In this document: one piece after another, positions 45,325 to 57,758 of the stretch
Layout of the letters: each line of letters opens with the position of its first letter
How positions within the stretch are numbered: the first letter of the stretch is position 1
NCBI GenBank assembly: GCA_022432975.1
Contig: CM039502.1
Location: 26,954,996 to 27,018,995, forward strand
Length of the DNA stretch: 64,000 bases
Direction: 5' to 3'
Source of the DNA: Begonia masoniana
Taxonomy: Eukaryota; Streptophyta; Magnoliopsida; Cucurbitales; Begoniaceae
Translations under genes and position numbers: made by a program
The notes under the pieces: generated by a model
Database searches by the model: none
Told to the model about the DNA's origin: nothing
Seen by the model: only the letters and a program-made list of their open reading frames with translations

Positions 45325-46830
45325 GCTAAGGTCTGAGATCGAGAGGTTTGATGTGGAGATTGTGGCCGAGTTGTCCACTATGCTCACGAACATTTCTCTT
45401 AGGCCGACACTAATTGACAAACTCCGAGAAGCTCAGAAGGAAGACTTGGAGTGTGAGAGATATCGATTGAGCATGACGTCTGAGGACCAGCCCGATTTCA
45501 GCTTGTCGGATGATGGTGTATTGAGATTCAGGCATAGGTGGTACGTGCCTAACGATGAGGAGATGAAGAGAGAGATCTTAACCGAGGCACACTCCTCGGT
45601 GTACTCAGTGCATTTGGGGAGCACAAAAATGTAAAGAGACCTGAGACAACATTTCTGGTGGCCGAACATGAAGAGAGAGATTGCCAGGTATATGGAAACT
45701 TGCCTGGTTTGTCAACAGGTTAAGGCAGAACACCAAAGGCTAGCGGGAACCTTACAGCCACTGCCAATTCCGGAGTGGAAATGAGAGCAAATCTCTATGG
45801 CTTTCATTGTTGGACTCCCAAGAATGACGAAAAGGCACGATGGAATTTGGGTGATTGTGGACCGTTTAACAAAGACGGCCCACTTTCTATGAGTGAAGAT
45901 GACCTATTCTATGGATCAATTTGCCGAGCTATATGTGCAGGAGATCGTCAGGTTACATGGAGTGCCTATTTCGATTGTGTCCGGTAGAGATGCCAGGTTT
46001 ACTTCAAAATTCTGGAAGAGTCTACATAAGGCTATAGGAACTCAGCTGAATTTTAGCACGGCATTTCATCCTCAGACTGACGGGTAGACGGAAAGAACAA
46101 ATTAGATTCTTGAGGATATGCTTAGAGCTTGCGTGCTGGAATTTTAGGGCTCGTGGAGTCGATATTTGCCCTTGATTGAGTTCTCGTACAACAACAGCTT
46201 CCAGGCTACGATTGGCATGGCTCGTACGAGGCATTGTATGGTCGAAAGTATAGGTCTCCGCTATACTGGGACAAGGTTGGCGAAGCTAGTATAATTGGCC
46301 CAGATATTTTGCAACAAACAGCGGAGAAGATCGCTATTATCAGACAACGTATAGAGATAGCACAGAGCCGCCAAAAGAGTTATGCTGACACTAGACGGAG
46401 GGAATTACAGTTCAATGAGGGTGATACTTGAAGATTTCTCCGTTTAAGGGCGTTATGCGGTTCGAAAAAAGAGACAAGTTAAACCCTCGTTATGTGGGGT
46501 CCTTTCCTATTTTGAAGAGGATCGGGACTATGCCGTACAGGTTACAGCTTCCGATGTCTATGGAAGGTATTCATGATGTGTTTCACGTGTCCATGCTCAG
46601 AAAAATGCGTGCGTGATCCATCACACGTCATTGAGACAAGAGAGATCGAGGTGCAACCAACGTTGACCTACGTGGAAAAGCCGGTACGAATTTTAGAGTC
46701 CTCTCTCAAGGTGTTGCACAATAAGGAGATCCCGCTAGTAAAGGTCCAATGGCGGAATCACGGTGTTGAGGAAGCTACTTGGGAGAGGCAGCAGGATATG
46801 ATGTTGAAGTATCTTGAACTGTTTGTATAG
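45325..46830 (+). pseudogene. pol: Element D integrase and chromodomain-like tail
   Basis: It resumes at QLRSEIERFDVEIVAELSTM in a new phase. The integrase zinc region follows, then D of the core (45790-45810), [20 protein letters not shown], and IVSGRDARFTSKFW. Related elements read SDRD here, so the second catalytic Asp is Gly in D. The Glu (DG-stop-TERT context) remains after a stop at about 46085. Frameshifts occur near 46220, 46430 and 46600. The tail ends [20 protein letters not shown] and carries the chromodomain-like pattern with VLHNKEIPLVKVQW. The protein is inactive. Confidence 0.92.
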
Positions 46831-46870
46831 TCAAATTTTGAGGACAAAATTTTAATTAAGGTGGATGGAA

Positions 46871-48990
46871 TGTAACACACGGTTTTATGGTACTTTATTA
46901 TTCCGTTAAAAAATGGCATTTTTGTAAATATGTCAAACTAAGTTCGTTTTGTGAACGAAAAGTTTTAATGGAGCCTTGGTAATAAACTGGAATTTATGGT
47001 AAAATATGAAAATTTGAAGAAACTGAATCGTTGGATAAATAACGAAATAAGTAAACAAACAAATAGAAAATCAAGTGGAGAGGCGAAATGGTCATTTGGC
47101 AAGTTTTTTTTAATTAAATAGGCAAAATCCTTTTCTTCCTCAACACTTCAACGAAATTTCATTTTTCTCTCCCTCACCTCTCAGTGATTCTCTTCTCCTC
47201 CCGCGGCGATTCCTCACTTCCGGAGACCAACATTCTTCCAATCGACTCTGACTTTTCACTATTTCTTCTCCGATCAACGTTCTAGGTAAGATTTTATAGG
47301 TTTCGAACATTGGATTTCAGTTTTCTAGAGTTTAAACGATTAGGGCTCGTTTAGGATTTTTGTGAAATTGTCAGATTAAGTTAACAATCGTTAGGTTTAT
47401 CCTATTTACGACCCTAGTCGACGTATTGGTGATTACTGGACGAAGTTAGACGCTTTATTGGTGAATGTTAGGGTTTTAGAGGTTTGGAGCTTTGGGAAAA
47501 CTCTATTAATGGAGGTTTTGAAATGTCGAGCACGAATTGCTTGACAAAATGCCTCAATAAGTTAATTTAGAGTCTTAGAAAATTTCCTTAGTTAAGGTTT
47601 TGTTAGTTTGGAAGTTTAACTGTTTAAACTCGGTTTTAAATGACGAATGTTGTGCCTTGCCATAAGTGAACAATGCTCGTGGAGGGAGCTTAAATTGCAA
47701 CGGACGCGAGGTAAGTCTTCGTTATTTGTTTGGCCGGTTTGGCATACACCATAAGAATGTATTTGAATTGAGGAATTGGAGATGTAGCGTGTTTCGGGTA
47801 ACTAGATTGGGTAGTTAGGCTACTTTAAGCTATAAAATGTTTAGTGTTCGTTGTTTGTTTTATGTTTATTTCTATTATTGTATTCTGCACGTCCATGCAT
47901 CATGTTTTTTCGAATAAGCATGCAAAATGAATTTTCAATTATGTTTTTCATGAAAAGAATAACGAAAAGGTATAAATGTACGTAATAATGGTCACGTCGG
48001 GGTGGTGGTTCAGACATGGCTATCAAATGAAGCATGTTTTCCCCCAGGTAGATACGAGGGGCTATCCAATCGCCGGATGTGCTGCTCCTATCTACTGAGA
48101 GCGAAGCCCCGGTGACATCTGAAATGAAATGAATAGCGAAAAGGTAGGATGACTACATAATTTTAAGCATTGCATACGCATAGCATTCATCTGCATTTAT
48201 GTAGGTTTACTGAGCCCTTTAGCTTATAGTTTAATTCTATGGTGTAGGTGATTTCGAGACAGGTGAGGACGACGTTCGTCCACCCGAAGTATGAACATGT
48301 TGATGGAGGATGGCCCGTGGGAATGCGCTGGCAGTCGGTGCGAATTTTAACCCGTGGGGATGTAAGTAAATGTTTTTGGGGATTTTGATAGATAGAAACG
48401 TAGGAAAATTGTATAGTGGAACCATATTAGGATGTTTGGTGTCTGGATAGATAATATATAGTATTTTGTCGTGTGTTTGATTTTTTAAACAGAGGGAATT
48501 GTTCAATTTTTTAACAGAACCACGCGGTTCGTTTTTATGAAATTTGTTTAAGTTTTAAATATGTTTTGAGTTGTGAAAACTTACTTCGTTTTAAATATGT
48601 CTCGAGTGGGGCGAGATTATGAAGGATGCGCGAGTGTCGAGTGAACTTATGATGAAATGTGTTATTGTGATGTATGAAATGTTTAGAGGTGAATTGATAA
48701 AGGAAAACTGATGAAGGAAAAATTGTGATGTGTGTGTAAAATGTGCAGGGCGTGAAAGAATGAAAGGAGGCAGCTCTCTGGAAATTTGGATTCCAGAGAG
48801 CTTGCCGATCGATCGCCAGGGAGGGCGATCGATCAGCCCTCTTTGGTCACGCTCTGCAAGAAATTCCAGAGCGTGTGCCGATCGATCAGTTGAAATGGCT
48901 GATCGATCGACCATGCAAATTTCGGGCAGTTGCCCTTTTTGCCCTCGGTTCCTTTGGCTGATTGATTCTTCTACTTTATTATCTTCTCTC
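46871..48990 (+). repeat. 3' LTR of element D, truncated
   Basis: Starts TGTAACACACGG at 46871 and aligns with the 5' LTR until TTCTACTTTATTATCTTCTC at about 48985. The final 130 bp of the LTR, ending TGTTACA, are absent. The GATCGATCG zone is shorter than in the 5' LTR. Confidence 0.93.
47743..48248 (+). other. LTR stem module, D 3' LTR
   Basis: Arms CATACACCATAAGAAT (47743-47758) and ATTCTATGGTGTAGG (48234-48248) pair with one mismatch and one bulged base. The donor-like GT is at 47711 and the acceptor-like AG at 48246-48247, giving an implied intron of 537 nt. Confidence 0.75.
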
Positions 48991-49974
48991 TCTTTTTAAA
49001 TAAATTAAATATTTTATTTAATTTAATACAATTATTATTTTAATTCATAAAATAATATCATATAATAAACTAATATATATACCCACTATATGTATATATA
49101 TAAATACACTGATTAGTTTATGTCCAATCACGCTCAACTCTCTATCCCGACACGCACCAACCTGAATGTGTCGAACTAGCCAAGAAGGAAGAAAAAATCC
49201 ACGAAAATAAGATAAATTCTTAAAATTCAATTTCGAGGTCAAATCAAAGTCACTCATTAACCGATTGATCAAAGAAAAATATATGTGACCAAGTGCCAAC
49301 GTGTAATAACAAAATCGAGTCAAACCGAATACATTGACTTTGAAAGACTCAAAAATTTGTTGTAAAATTTTAAAATTCTCGGATTTTACACCGCTAGTTT
49401 AGGAGTGGATTTTCAAGTCCTCATCAAGAGATTATATCATTCAATTTGACATTTATGTTTATACCCGTCTCTAGATCGTGAGATATTTTCGCAAAAAAAT
49501 TGTGTATTCTTAACTATATAACACGAACTAGATTCGGAAATTACGTGACGAAGATTCACAAAAAATAAATTTGTTGGCTTTGTCCCCTTCAAGTTATATA
49601 TAGTTGAGAAGATTACTAACCTTAATTTATTGAGATATTATAAGTCCGTAATTTCTTATATATTATTGTGTCTAATTCGAGACAACAAGAGTATAAAGAT
49701 TTTTGTAAAATTGTCCAACTTAAATCAAGAAAATTAAAAACCGATGTATATAATAGGTGGAATTCAACTTATTTAATGTTACAAAATGTTATGTCATATT
49801 GATAAGTTATTTGTGATTTTATTAATAATAGCACGCAAAATATTAACCATGACAAATCTAATTATGATATTGTTAATATCTTTCTTTATTTTTTAAAATA
49901 TTTTTTATGATACTACAAATCAATGTTCTAGAATTTATTATCTCACTTCTAATATTATTCTTCCTATATTTGTA
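48991..49974. other. Unassigned AT-rich DNA
   Basis: Strongly AT-rich with ATATAT runs near 49070-49100. No coding region or terminal repeat recognised. It separates the truncated D LTR from the hAT fragment and may belong to the hAT element. Confidence 0.45.
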
Positions 49975-50600
49975 GATTTGACATGTAATTTTGTAAAATA
50001 TCGACTAATATATGAATTTAGTAATATTCGTAATAAAATGAAAACAAAATTTAAAAAATATAGGCATAACATTCTTCTTATTTTTTGTTATACATGCATA
50101 ATGGATCCGAGATTTAAATTAAAAGGAGTATGTCTTATGCTCAATAGGATTTCTACAAATTTATGTATTGCACATTTAATTACTAGTAATGACATAACAA
50201 ATTGAGTTGCTAATTTATATGCTTCTTATGAATAAAATATTTCAATTTTAATCGTTATTATTCACGATCTCCACATACCGAGAGTCATCCTAATAATAGT
50301 AGCAGTGATGGTGGAGGTAGTTTTAGTCAACAATATAGTATTAATGATATATGGAGTAAATTACAAACTAAAAATTATTCTATTTCTTTTACAAATGAAC
50401 TCAATATTTATTTTGAAGCTCGTTATCAATTTTCTCGAGATGAAAATTTTGATATTTTAAATAGGTGAAAAAGACATTCTACCACATATCCTATTCTTTC
50501 TATAATGACAAGTGATCTAGTAACACCTCTTGTTTCTACTATAGTATCAAAATCTGCTTTTAGTGCAGGTGGACGTGTTTATGATGAACGAAGAGGAAGA
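49975..50600 (+). pseudogene. hAT transposase C-terminal fragment
   Basis: The frame at 49978 has NKMKTKFKKY and then IMDPRFKLKGV, the RNase H-fold segment with ILDPR seen in hAT transposases. After a frameshift near 50215 another frame reads LNIYFEARYQFS, a WKRH/KRHS-like TTYPILSIM, and TPLVSTIVSKSAFSAGGRV followed by YDERRGR. These are the landmarks of the hAT C-terminal dimerisation domain. A stop replaces the expected WW before KRH. It is cut by the first G LTR at 50601. Plain decay plus insertion make it inactive. Confidence 0.9.
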
Positions 50601-50744
50601 TGTAACACCCGGTTTCTATTAACCGATTTACCTTGTTTCATTTTTTTTAGAATGCTTTAAAAGTAAAATTGGGTGATTTTGTGATTAGGTTAATAAGTGA
50701 ATGAGTAAGGACAAAATGGTAAATTGCAATTTATTGTGGATAAC

Positions 50745-50753
50745 GTATTTAAG
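50745..50753 (+). promoter_or_regulatory. TATA-like box of first G LTR
   Basis: GTATTTAAG, 145 bp into the LTR, preceded by GTGGATAAC. It is conserved at the same place in A, E and the second G LTR. Confidence 0.6.
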
Positions 50754-51139
50754 GGAGGGTTTAATGAGGTTTAGCCGCCACTGCCCCCTCATTTTTCCTT
50801 TCTCTGTATTCAGCTCAAGCTCAACAGAGCTCGAGACAATTTTCCCTCCGACTTCTCCAGTGATTTCTCCGATTTAGGTGAGTTCCTCCATTTTTCCTTA
50901 TGACTTGACAGTTAAATAACAGAGGGAGTTCAATGTATGTGTTTTTGGGAGTGTTGTGAATGTGTGTAGTTTCGGGTTTAGTGCAGAATCGGGAATACAC
51001 AAAGATCTGAGCTTCCAAACTAATTTTCTTGAGACTCCTGGATAGTTTAGAATGAAGTTTAACTAATACACTGTCTATGGTTTTAGGTTTGAGCAGAACC
51101 CGAAGTGGTTAGCAACCAAACATTTCCCCAGGAATCCAG

Positions 51140-51623
51140 GTAAGTAAAGTATGCATGTGTCTTCGGGCCTACATCACAAAACATTAGGATTATGCATTAT
51201 GCGAATGAGTTTGTATGACATGCATCATGTTTTTATGAAAGATTACGAAAATGAATTTTCATGTAAAGAATGGTAAGGCATGAACTGAATGTGACAGATC
51301 AGCTATTAAGGGAATTCATCCGCCCTTTAATCGAGTAGAGGATGTAAAACATTGAGAGAATTGATTCTACTTCCAAGGGAACTGAGGGATCAGAATAGCT
51401 ATTAAGGGAATTCATCCACCCCTTAATCGAGTAGAGGATGTATAACATTGGGAGAACTGGTCCCACTCCCAAGGAAACCAAGGGATCAGATCAGTAAACG
51501 AACGAATGTACAACTGAGATGAGAAAGTAGAAACTGCATGTTTAGGTTTTATGTTTCAGCATATCATTTCATTATTGCTTTGCTTGCTTAGCATTAGGCT
51601 AATAGATGAGTTTTGTGATGTAG
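51140..51623 (+). other. Putative leader intron in first G LTR
   Basis: Donor CCAG/GTAAGTAA at 51140 and acceptor TGATGTAG/G ending 51623 delimit 484 nt. The same two sites are kept in A, E, F, D (3' LTR) and J at matching positions. Splicing is inferred from consensus and conservation only. Confidence 0.45.
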
Positions 51624-51624
51624 G
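51168..51624 (+). other. LTR stem module, first G LTR
   Basis: CCTACATCACAAAAC (51168-51182) and GTTTTGTGATGTAGG (51610-51624) are perfect complements over 15 bp with a 427-nt loop. The loop holds two tandem units of about 95 bp (51299-51486), each with a TTAAGGG...CCYTTAA hairpin and CATCC/GGATG complement. Confidence 0.82.
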
Positions 51625-52878
51625 TGTTGAGGTTACTGCAGGTGATTTCCCTGAGTTCACAGACGCATAGATGATGTTGGAGGAGTGCATTCAGGCCACG
51701 ACTTTGTAAACTGATGAGGCGGTTTAACCAGTGTTTTGTACATGTGCATTGTAGTGAAAAACGGGATAGCTGAGTTGTGTTTAAGTTTCGCTGACAGAAT
51801 CAACTTTTAATGTCCTAATCTTAGGTTTGAAAACTCTCTGGTTCAGTCGACAATATTTTCACTTAAGTATGTTGAGTCTTATGACATCAATAGTTTTCAA
51901 TGTTTTGAAACACATTTTGAAATCTTCTAAAAATAGTACCTTGCTGATTTAGCATTGGTTTTTACTGGATTTGAGTAATGTAGGGATTGGAGTCGTTTTC
52001 GAAAGGTTTCATTGAAGCGAATAAGTCCCTTCATAGTAGAGTTGTTTTTGTATAGAGTATGAATTGTTGAAAAATTGCTCTGTTTTCTACCGGTAGTGGT
52101 AATCTATCGGTAGAAGACATCGTTTTCTATCGGTAGAAGATGGTTGTTTTCTACCGGTAGGAGTAGCGTGTTAAATCTATCGGATGGTGTAGTTTATTTC
52201 ATCGGTAGGAAGTTTAGACTTTTGTCGTTTAGCGATCGGTGGATGTCGAGTGCTATAGTTAACGGAAGATGTAGGAAATGATTTTGTCGTTTAGTGATCG
52301 GTGGACATTGTGTATTATGTCTATCGGAAGATGCGGGAAGACTTTTGTCGTTTAGTGACTGGTCAATGTATTCTGTTTGTTTTGTTTTGTGAGTAAAGTC
52401 TTTTGTCGTCTTATGATCGGCAGAGGCTGGATGAACGAATCATCCGGCTGACGTCATCGGCAGATGTAGTAGCAAAACTTGTCGTTTTGCGATCGGCTGA
52501 AGATGGAAGAATAATCCTCCGGCTGACGTCATCGGTAGAGATCCTTCAGTTTTATTTCTGCCCTCTTGTTGACTTTGTTTAGCGGCAAACGAGTTTGACT
52601 TTTGCAACTTTCAAAGTATTTTGCGATTTAAACCTTATTTCTTTTGGCTGAATGTTCCTAAACATCTCAATTAATTATTCAAACATTGTTCTTTAGTTTT
52701 GTTTAACTCTATTTTTGTTTAAATGATTTCCATTGCAAGTATTTAAACGTTTTGAAGTTTTAGAAAAATGTCAAATTTAGACTTTTGCGCAAAATTTTAA
52801 ATTTGGTCCAAAGTTTCTTAGTCATGTTCGAGTTTATGAGTAGCAAACTGGGTTTGGAAAACTCTGGGCGTTACAGTA

Positions 52879-52890
52879 TGGTATCAGAGA
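52879..52890 (+). other. Primer-binding site of first G copy
   Basis: TGGTATCAGAGA, 3 bp after the LTR end, matches the complement of initiator tRNA-Met at 11 of 12 positions. Confidence 0.9.
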
Positions 52891-52958
52891 TATTCGGTTA
52901 AACCGTTCAAAAGATTACTCATCAGTGCCAATCGTTGCATGGAAGTGCTTCAACAACT

Positions 52959-53018
52959 GTAAGTGTTTATTTTAACATTAGCTAATAGATTTTTAAGAGT
53001 GTAATTAACCCTGTACAG
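52959..53018 (+). other. Putative short intron between primer-binding site and gag
   Basis: CAACT/GTAAGTG begins at 52959 and CTGTACAG/G ends at 53018, 12 nt before the gag ATG. CAACTGTAAGT is also present in elements A and D and in the second G copy. At 60 nt it would be near the short limit for plant introns, so this is tentative. Confidence 0.35.
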
Positions 53019-56000
53019 GACTTTAGTATAATGGCTCGACGCCCAGGAAGACCTAGAGTGCCAAGGGAAATGCCAAACCTGAGTGGTGGAGAGGAGCCTA
53101 GTGTGATTAGGCAGCTGACAGAGTTGGTGCGTCAGCAAACCGATTTAGTGCGCCAGCAGTCTGATCAACTAGGAGTACTATTGAACCGAGAGGAACAAGG
53201 AAGTGCCAACTCGGGTTCTAGCAATGAACATTCTGGAGATAGATTCAGGAGATTACGACCACCCACGTTTGATGGTCAGTCGTCTGATCCAGTTATTACT
53301 GAAGGGTGGCTTAGGAAGATTGAAAGTATGTTTAGGTGTGCCAACATAGGAGAAAGAGACAAGGTCACGTTGGCGACATTTCACTTGGCTGGTGAAGCTC
53401 AACTCTGGTGGGAAACAATAGAGACCACCACTGATGTCTTGGCGATGCCTTGGTCGCAATTCAAGGACATTTTCTATGAAAAGTATTTCAACAGTACTGT
53501 CCAAACTGCAAAGAAGTTGGAATTTCTAAACTTGAAGCAGACAGGGTCTGTAGCCGAGTATAGTAGGCAGTTGGAGTCCCTGTCCAGGTTTGCTGGACAT
53601 TTTGCTCATAGGGACGAGGACAAGGTATTCAAATTTGTGCATGGACTGAAGCCAAAAATCTACGGAGGGGTTAAATTTTGCGGTACTAAAGGTTTGACTT
53701 TCAGCGAGGTTGTGTCCACTGCTCTGGAAGTGGAAGAAGCTGAAAGGAAGTGTGCTGGACCAAAAGAGATCCCACAAAAGTCGGTCCAGCCACATCATCA
53801 AAGGGGAATGAAGAGGCCCAGTGAAGGCCAGCATAGCTAAGGAACGGGAAAGAAAGTGCCAGATGCCAGGAAGTTTCCCCTGTGCCCGAAATGCTCGAAG
53901 AGTCACCTGGGTGAATGCAGGTTCAGTTCGAGAAAGTGTTTCAATTGCGAGGAAATTGGACACACATTTAGGGATTGCCCGAAGCCCAGAGTCACCCGAT
54001 GCTTCAACTGTAACAAGGTTGGCCACGTCATTAGGGACTGTCCAGCTCCTAAGAATGGCCCTGCTATGATTAAGCCGAGGATATTCTCCATGATAGAGTC
54101 GGGCGATGATGAGCAGCCTGCTGTTGTGTCAGGTACTATATTAGTCAACTCTATACCTGCTTTTACGTTGATAGATTCTGGTGCAACACATTCATTCATA
54201 GCATCTACTTTTGCTGTTAAGTTAGATGCACAATTTACCCCTTCTATGCATGTGTTTAGTGTTGCTTTACCCTCTGGTGAACGCATGCACTCTAACCAGG
54301 TGATGCTTGACAGTGATGTGTTAGTAGGAAGCGTGAGTCTACCTGCTGATCTCATTATTATGGATATAATGGGATTTGATGTAATCTTAGGAATGGATTG
54401 GTTGTTTAAACATTATGCCACAATCGACTGTAGGACTGGAGTAGTTAGATTCCAACCCCCTGAAGGTTTAAATCATACTTTCCAAGCTTTAAAAAGGAGT
54501 GAGGAAATGTCTGTTATGACTTCGATAAATTGTAGACCCTCACCATGCAGAGAGTACCTATGCTTCTTGGCCAGTGTTCTAGACACACAATTAGTAGGAA
54601 AAGCAACAACCCTAAATTTCTTAATTGTACAAGACTTCCCTGAAGTGTTTTTAGATGACCTTCCTGGTTTACCACCAGATAGGGAAATCGAATTCGTTGT
54701 AGATGTTTACCCCGGCGCTGAGCCTGTGTCTAAAAATCCATATAGTCTAGCACCAACAGAACTTAAGGAATTAAAGAAGCAATTGGAGGATCTGTTGGAG
54801 AAGGGGTTCATACGCCCAAGCTTTTCACCGTGGGGTGCACCTGTCCTTTTTGTCAAAAAGAAAGATGGGTCAATGCGAATGTGCATTGATTATAGGGAAT
54901 TAAATAAGTTAACCGTCAAGAACAAGTATCCATTGCCAAGGATTGATGATTTATTTGACCAGCTTAAAGGGGCACGTGTTTTCTCTAAGATTGACCTTAG
55001 GTCCGGTTATTACCAATTGAAAGTCAAATCTGAGGATATTCCTAAGACTGCTTTTCGCACAAGGTATGGACATTATGAGTTTTTGGTCATGTCCTTTGGA
55101 TTGACAAATTCACCAGCAGCCTTTATGGATCTCATGAATAGAGTGTTTCACAAGTATTTGGATAAGTTTGTCATAGTGTTCATAGATGACATTTTAATCT
55201 ATTCGCGTACTAAGGATGAGCATGCTAGGCACTTGACCTTGGTGTTGGAAGTATTAAAACAGTACCAACTATACGCCAAGTTTTCTAAGTGTGAATTTTG
55301 GTTGGACCAAGTTCACTTTCTATGACATGTTATCTCTGGAGATGGTATATCTATCGATCCAGCTAAGGTCCAAGCAGTTAAGGAATGGCCCCAACCGAAG
55401 AGTGCTACAGATATTAGGAGTTTTCTTGGACTGGCAGGATATTATAGAAAGTTCATTGAAGGATTCTCGAAGATTGCTACCCCCCTTACTAGGTTAACAA
55501 GGAAAAATGTGAAGTATATATGGACTGACGAATGTGAGCATAGTTTTCAGATCTTGAAAAAGAAACTGACCGATGCTCCAATTTTAACCCTTCCAGTTGA
55601 AGATGGTAAGTTTAGCATTTACTGTGACGCTTCCAAAATCGGTCTTGGTTGTGTTCTAATGCAAGATGGAAAAGTAATAGCTTATGCCTCTAGACAGTTG
55701 AAAACACATGAGAAGAATTACCCTACGCATGACTTAGAGTTAGCTGCTGTGGTTTTTGCTCTAAAGATTTGGAGACACTATTTGTATGGACAATCTTGTG
55801 AGATATTTTCAGATCATAAGAGCCTGAAGTATATCTTCACACAGAAGGAATTAAATATGAGGCAACGTCGATGGTTGGAATTTGTAAAGGATTATGATTT
55901 CGAGATTAAGTACCACCTCGGCAAAGCAAATGTTGTGGCAGATGCCTTGAGTAGAGTGACAACATCAGCCTCAGCCATGATTTTAGACATGCCAGTAGCT

Positions 56001-57277
56001 TTAGAGTCTGAATTCCAAAAGTTTAATCTAGAAGAAGTATCCAGTGTATCAGCTATGCTTTCGGCCATATCCTTGAGGCCTACTATTATGGAGAAAATAT
56101 AGGAAGCTCAAAGGAACGACACTGAATGCAATAAGTATAAGTCCTGCATGGACTCTACAGACAAGTCAGATTTTAACTATTCCGCTGATGGAATCCTTAG
56201 GTTTAGAAATAGATGGTTTGTTCCTGCCATTAAGGAACTTCGAGATGAGATTCTTTCTGAAGCACATTCTTCTCGATTTTCTCTTCACCCCGGAAGTACA
56301 AAGATGTACAAGGATCTTAAACAGCATTATTGGTGGCCATGTATGAAAATGAGTGTGGCAGAGTATGTAGGATCATGTTTGTGTTGTCAGCAGATTAAAG
56401 CTAAGCATCAGAGACCCTCAGGAACATTGCAACCTCTACCAGTCCCTGAATGGAAATAGGAACAAATAACGATGGATTTTGTTATGGGATTGCCTAGAAC
56501 AACAAAGGGACATGATGCAATCTGGGTGATAGTTGATCGTTTAGCCAAATCTGCCCACTTTCTACCGATAAAGATGACATACTCGATGGATCAGCTTGCT
56601 GAGTTGTATGTGCATGAAGTTGTTAGACTGCATGGAGTTTCAAGTACTATAGTTTCAGACCGAGACTCTAGATTTACATCTAAGTTTTGGAAGAGTTTGC
56701 ACAAGGCTATGAGGACGCAGCTTAATTTCAGTAGAGCTTTCCACCCTCAAACTGATGGACAATCTGAAAGGACTATTCAAACATTAGAGGATATGCTCCG
56801 TGCATGTGTATTAGACTTTCAAGGTTCATGGAGCAAATACTTGTCCTTAGTTTAATTTTCTTATAACAATAGTTTTCAGACAACAATAGGCATGGCACCA
56901 TACGAGGCATTGTATGGACGAAAGTGCAGATCTCCATTGTATTGGGATGAAGTTGGAGAAGCACGAATGATTGGTCCTGACATTGTGCAGCAGTTAGTGG
57001 AGAAAATTGCCCTCATCCGCCAGAGGATCTTAACAGCTCAAAGCCGACAGAAGATGTAACACCCGAGATATTTTTAAGGAAAATTGGAGATAAAATAAAA
57101 GAATAAGAAAATAGATTGTTTTATTTAATTTAAAAGAAAAGTGAATGGTTTTAGGTTCGGGTATTTTCAGTGAAATTAAGCCGTAGGTTATAATTTAAGA
57201 ACGAGATTTAATGAAATTTGAAATGGTCGGACGTACGGGAGGGCAAAACGGTAAATGAGAATTTGATTAATGGTTAG

Positions 57278-57280
<3 letters not shown>

Positions 57281-57314
<34 letters not shown>
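57281..57314. repeat. (ATT)n microsatellite
   Basis: About 11 ATT units in the U3/leader region of F2, followed by an AATAAT stretch that can pair with it. Confidence 0.95.
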
Positions 57315-57758
57315 TAAAAAATAATAATAAATAAAAATCAACAGAATAGCCGAAGCTATTCTGTCTAGCCCGAGCGCGAGAAGCAGGGGAGGGGAGAGGG
57401 AGACGACGAGCGACGTCCCTCCTCCGACGAGCACCGGCGAATCCGACGTTCTCCGACCAGACGACGGCGACGAGCTGGGCCCGGTTCTCTCCACGCACGA
57501 ACCGATCAGGTAAGCTCGGTTCCTCCCCTGTTTCTGTTCTGTTCGGGGCTGTGGATCGCCGAGCTGCTAGAGCTCCGATCACCGGCCTAGATTGGCCGCC
57601 TCCGGCATGGGTTTGCCGACCCTGGTCCGGTTTTGGTTGCCTGGCTGTGAAGAGCCCGTTTTGGGCGAAAATACAGTGAAGCCTGATTTAGGGCATTTCG
57701 GTTTTGGTGGGTGTAGCTCGGGATTTTGGTTAGATTATTCAAATTGAAGGTGTGGGGC

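Larger units (their letters stand above)
37876..48990 (+). mobile_element. Element D: Ty3/gypsy chromovirus, 3' LTR truncated, fragment J inserted
   Basis: It contains 5' LTR 37876-40192, a degenerate primer-binding site, gag-pol 40359-46830 interrupted by J (42894-45324), and a 3' LTR from 46871 that loses similarity near 48990. The left 5-bp flank is ACCCC; the right end is lost, so no target duplication can be shown. Its proteins are clearly related to A/E/G but more divergent, and its LTR is largely different. Confidence 0.93.
50601..52875 (+). repeat. First LTR of G
   Basis: 2,275 bp, TGTAACACCCGG to GGGCGTTACA. It matches 60413-62635 except for small changes and a 50-bp deletion in the latter. 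It carries a TATA-like box, three donor- or acceptor-like sites (GATTTAG/GTGAGT at 50877/50878; TTTTAG at 51081-51086; CCAG/GTAAG at 51139/51140), the stem module, and a zone at 52080-52550 with CCGGTAG, CGGTGGATGT and two TGACGTCA sites. Confidence 0.96.

Noticed and set aside
55291..55497. 68-codon plus frame across the G RT
   Set aside because: Out of phase with the polyprotein, which continues in frame after a single stop at 55323.
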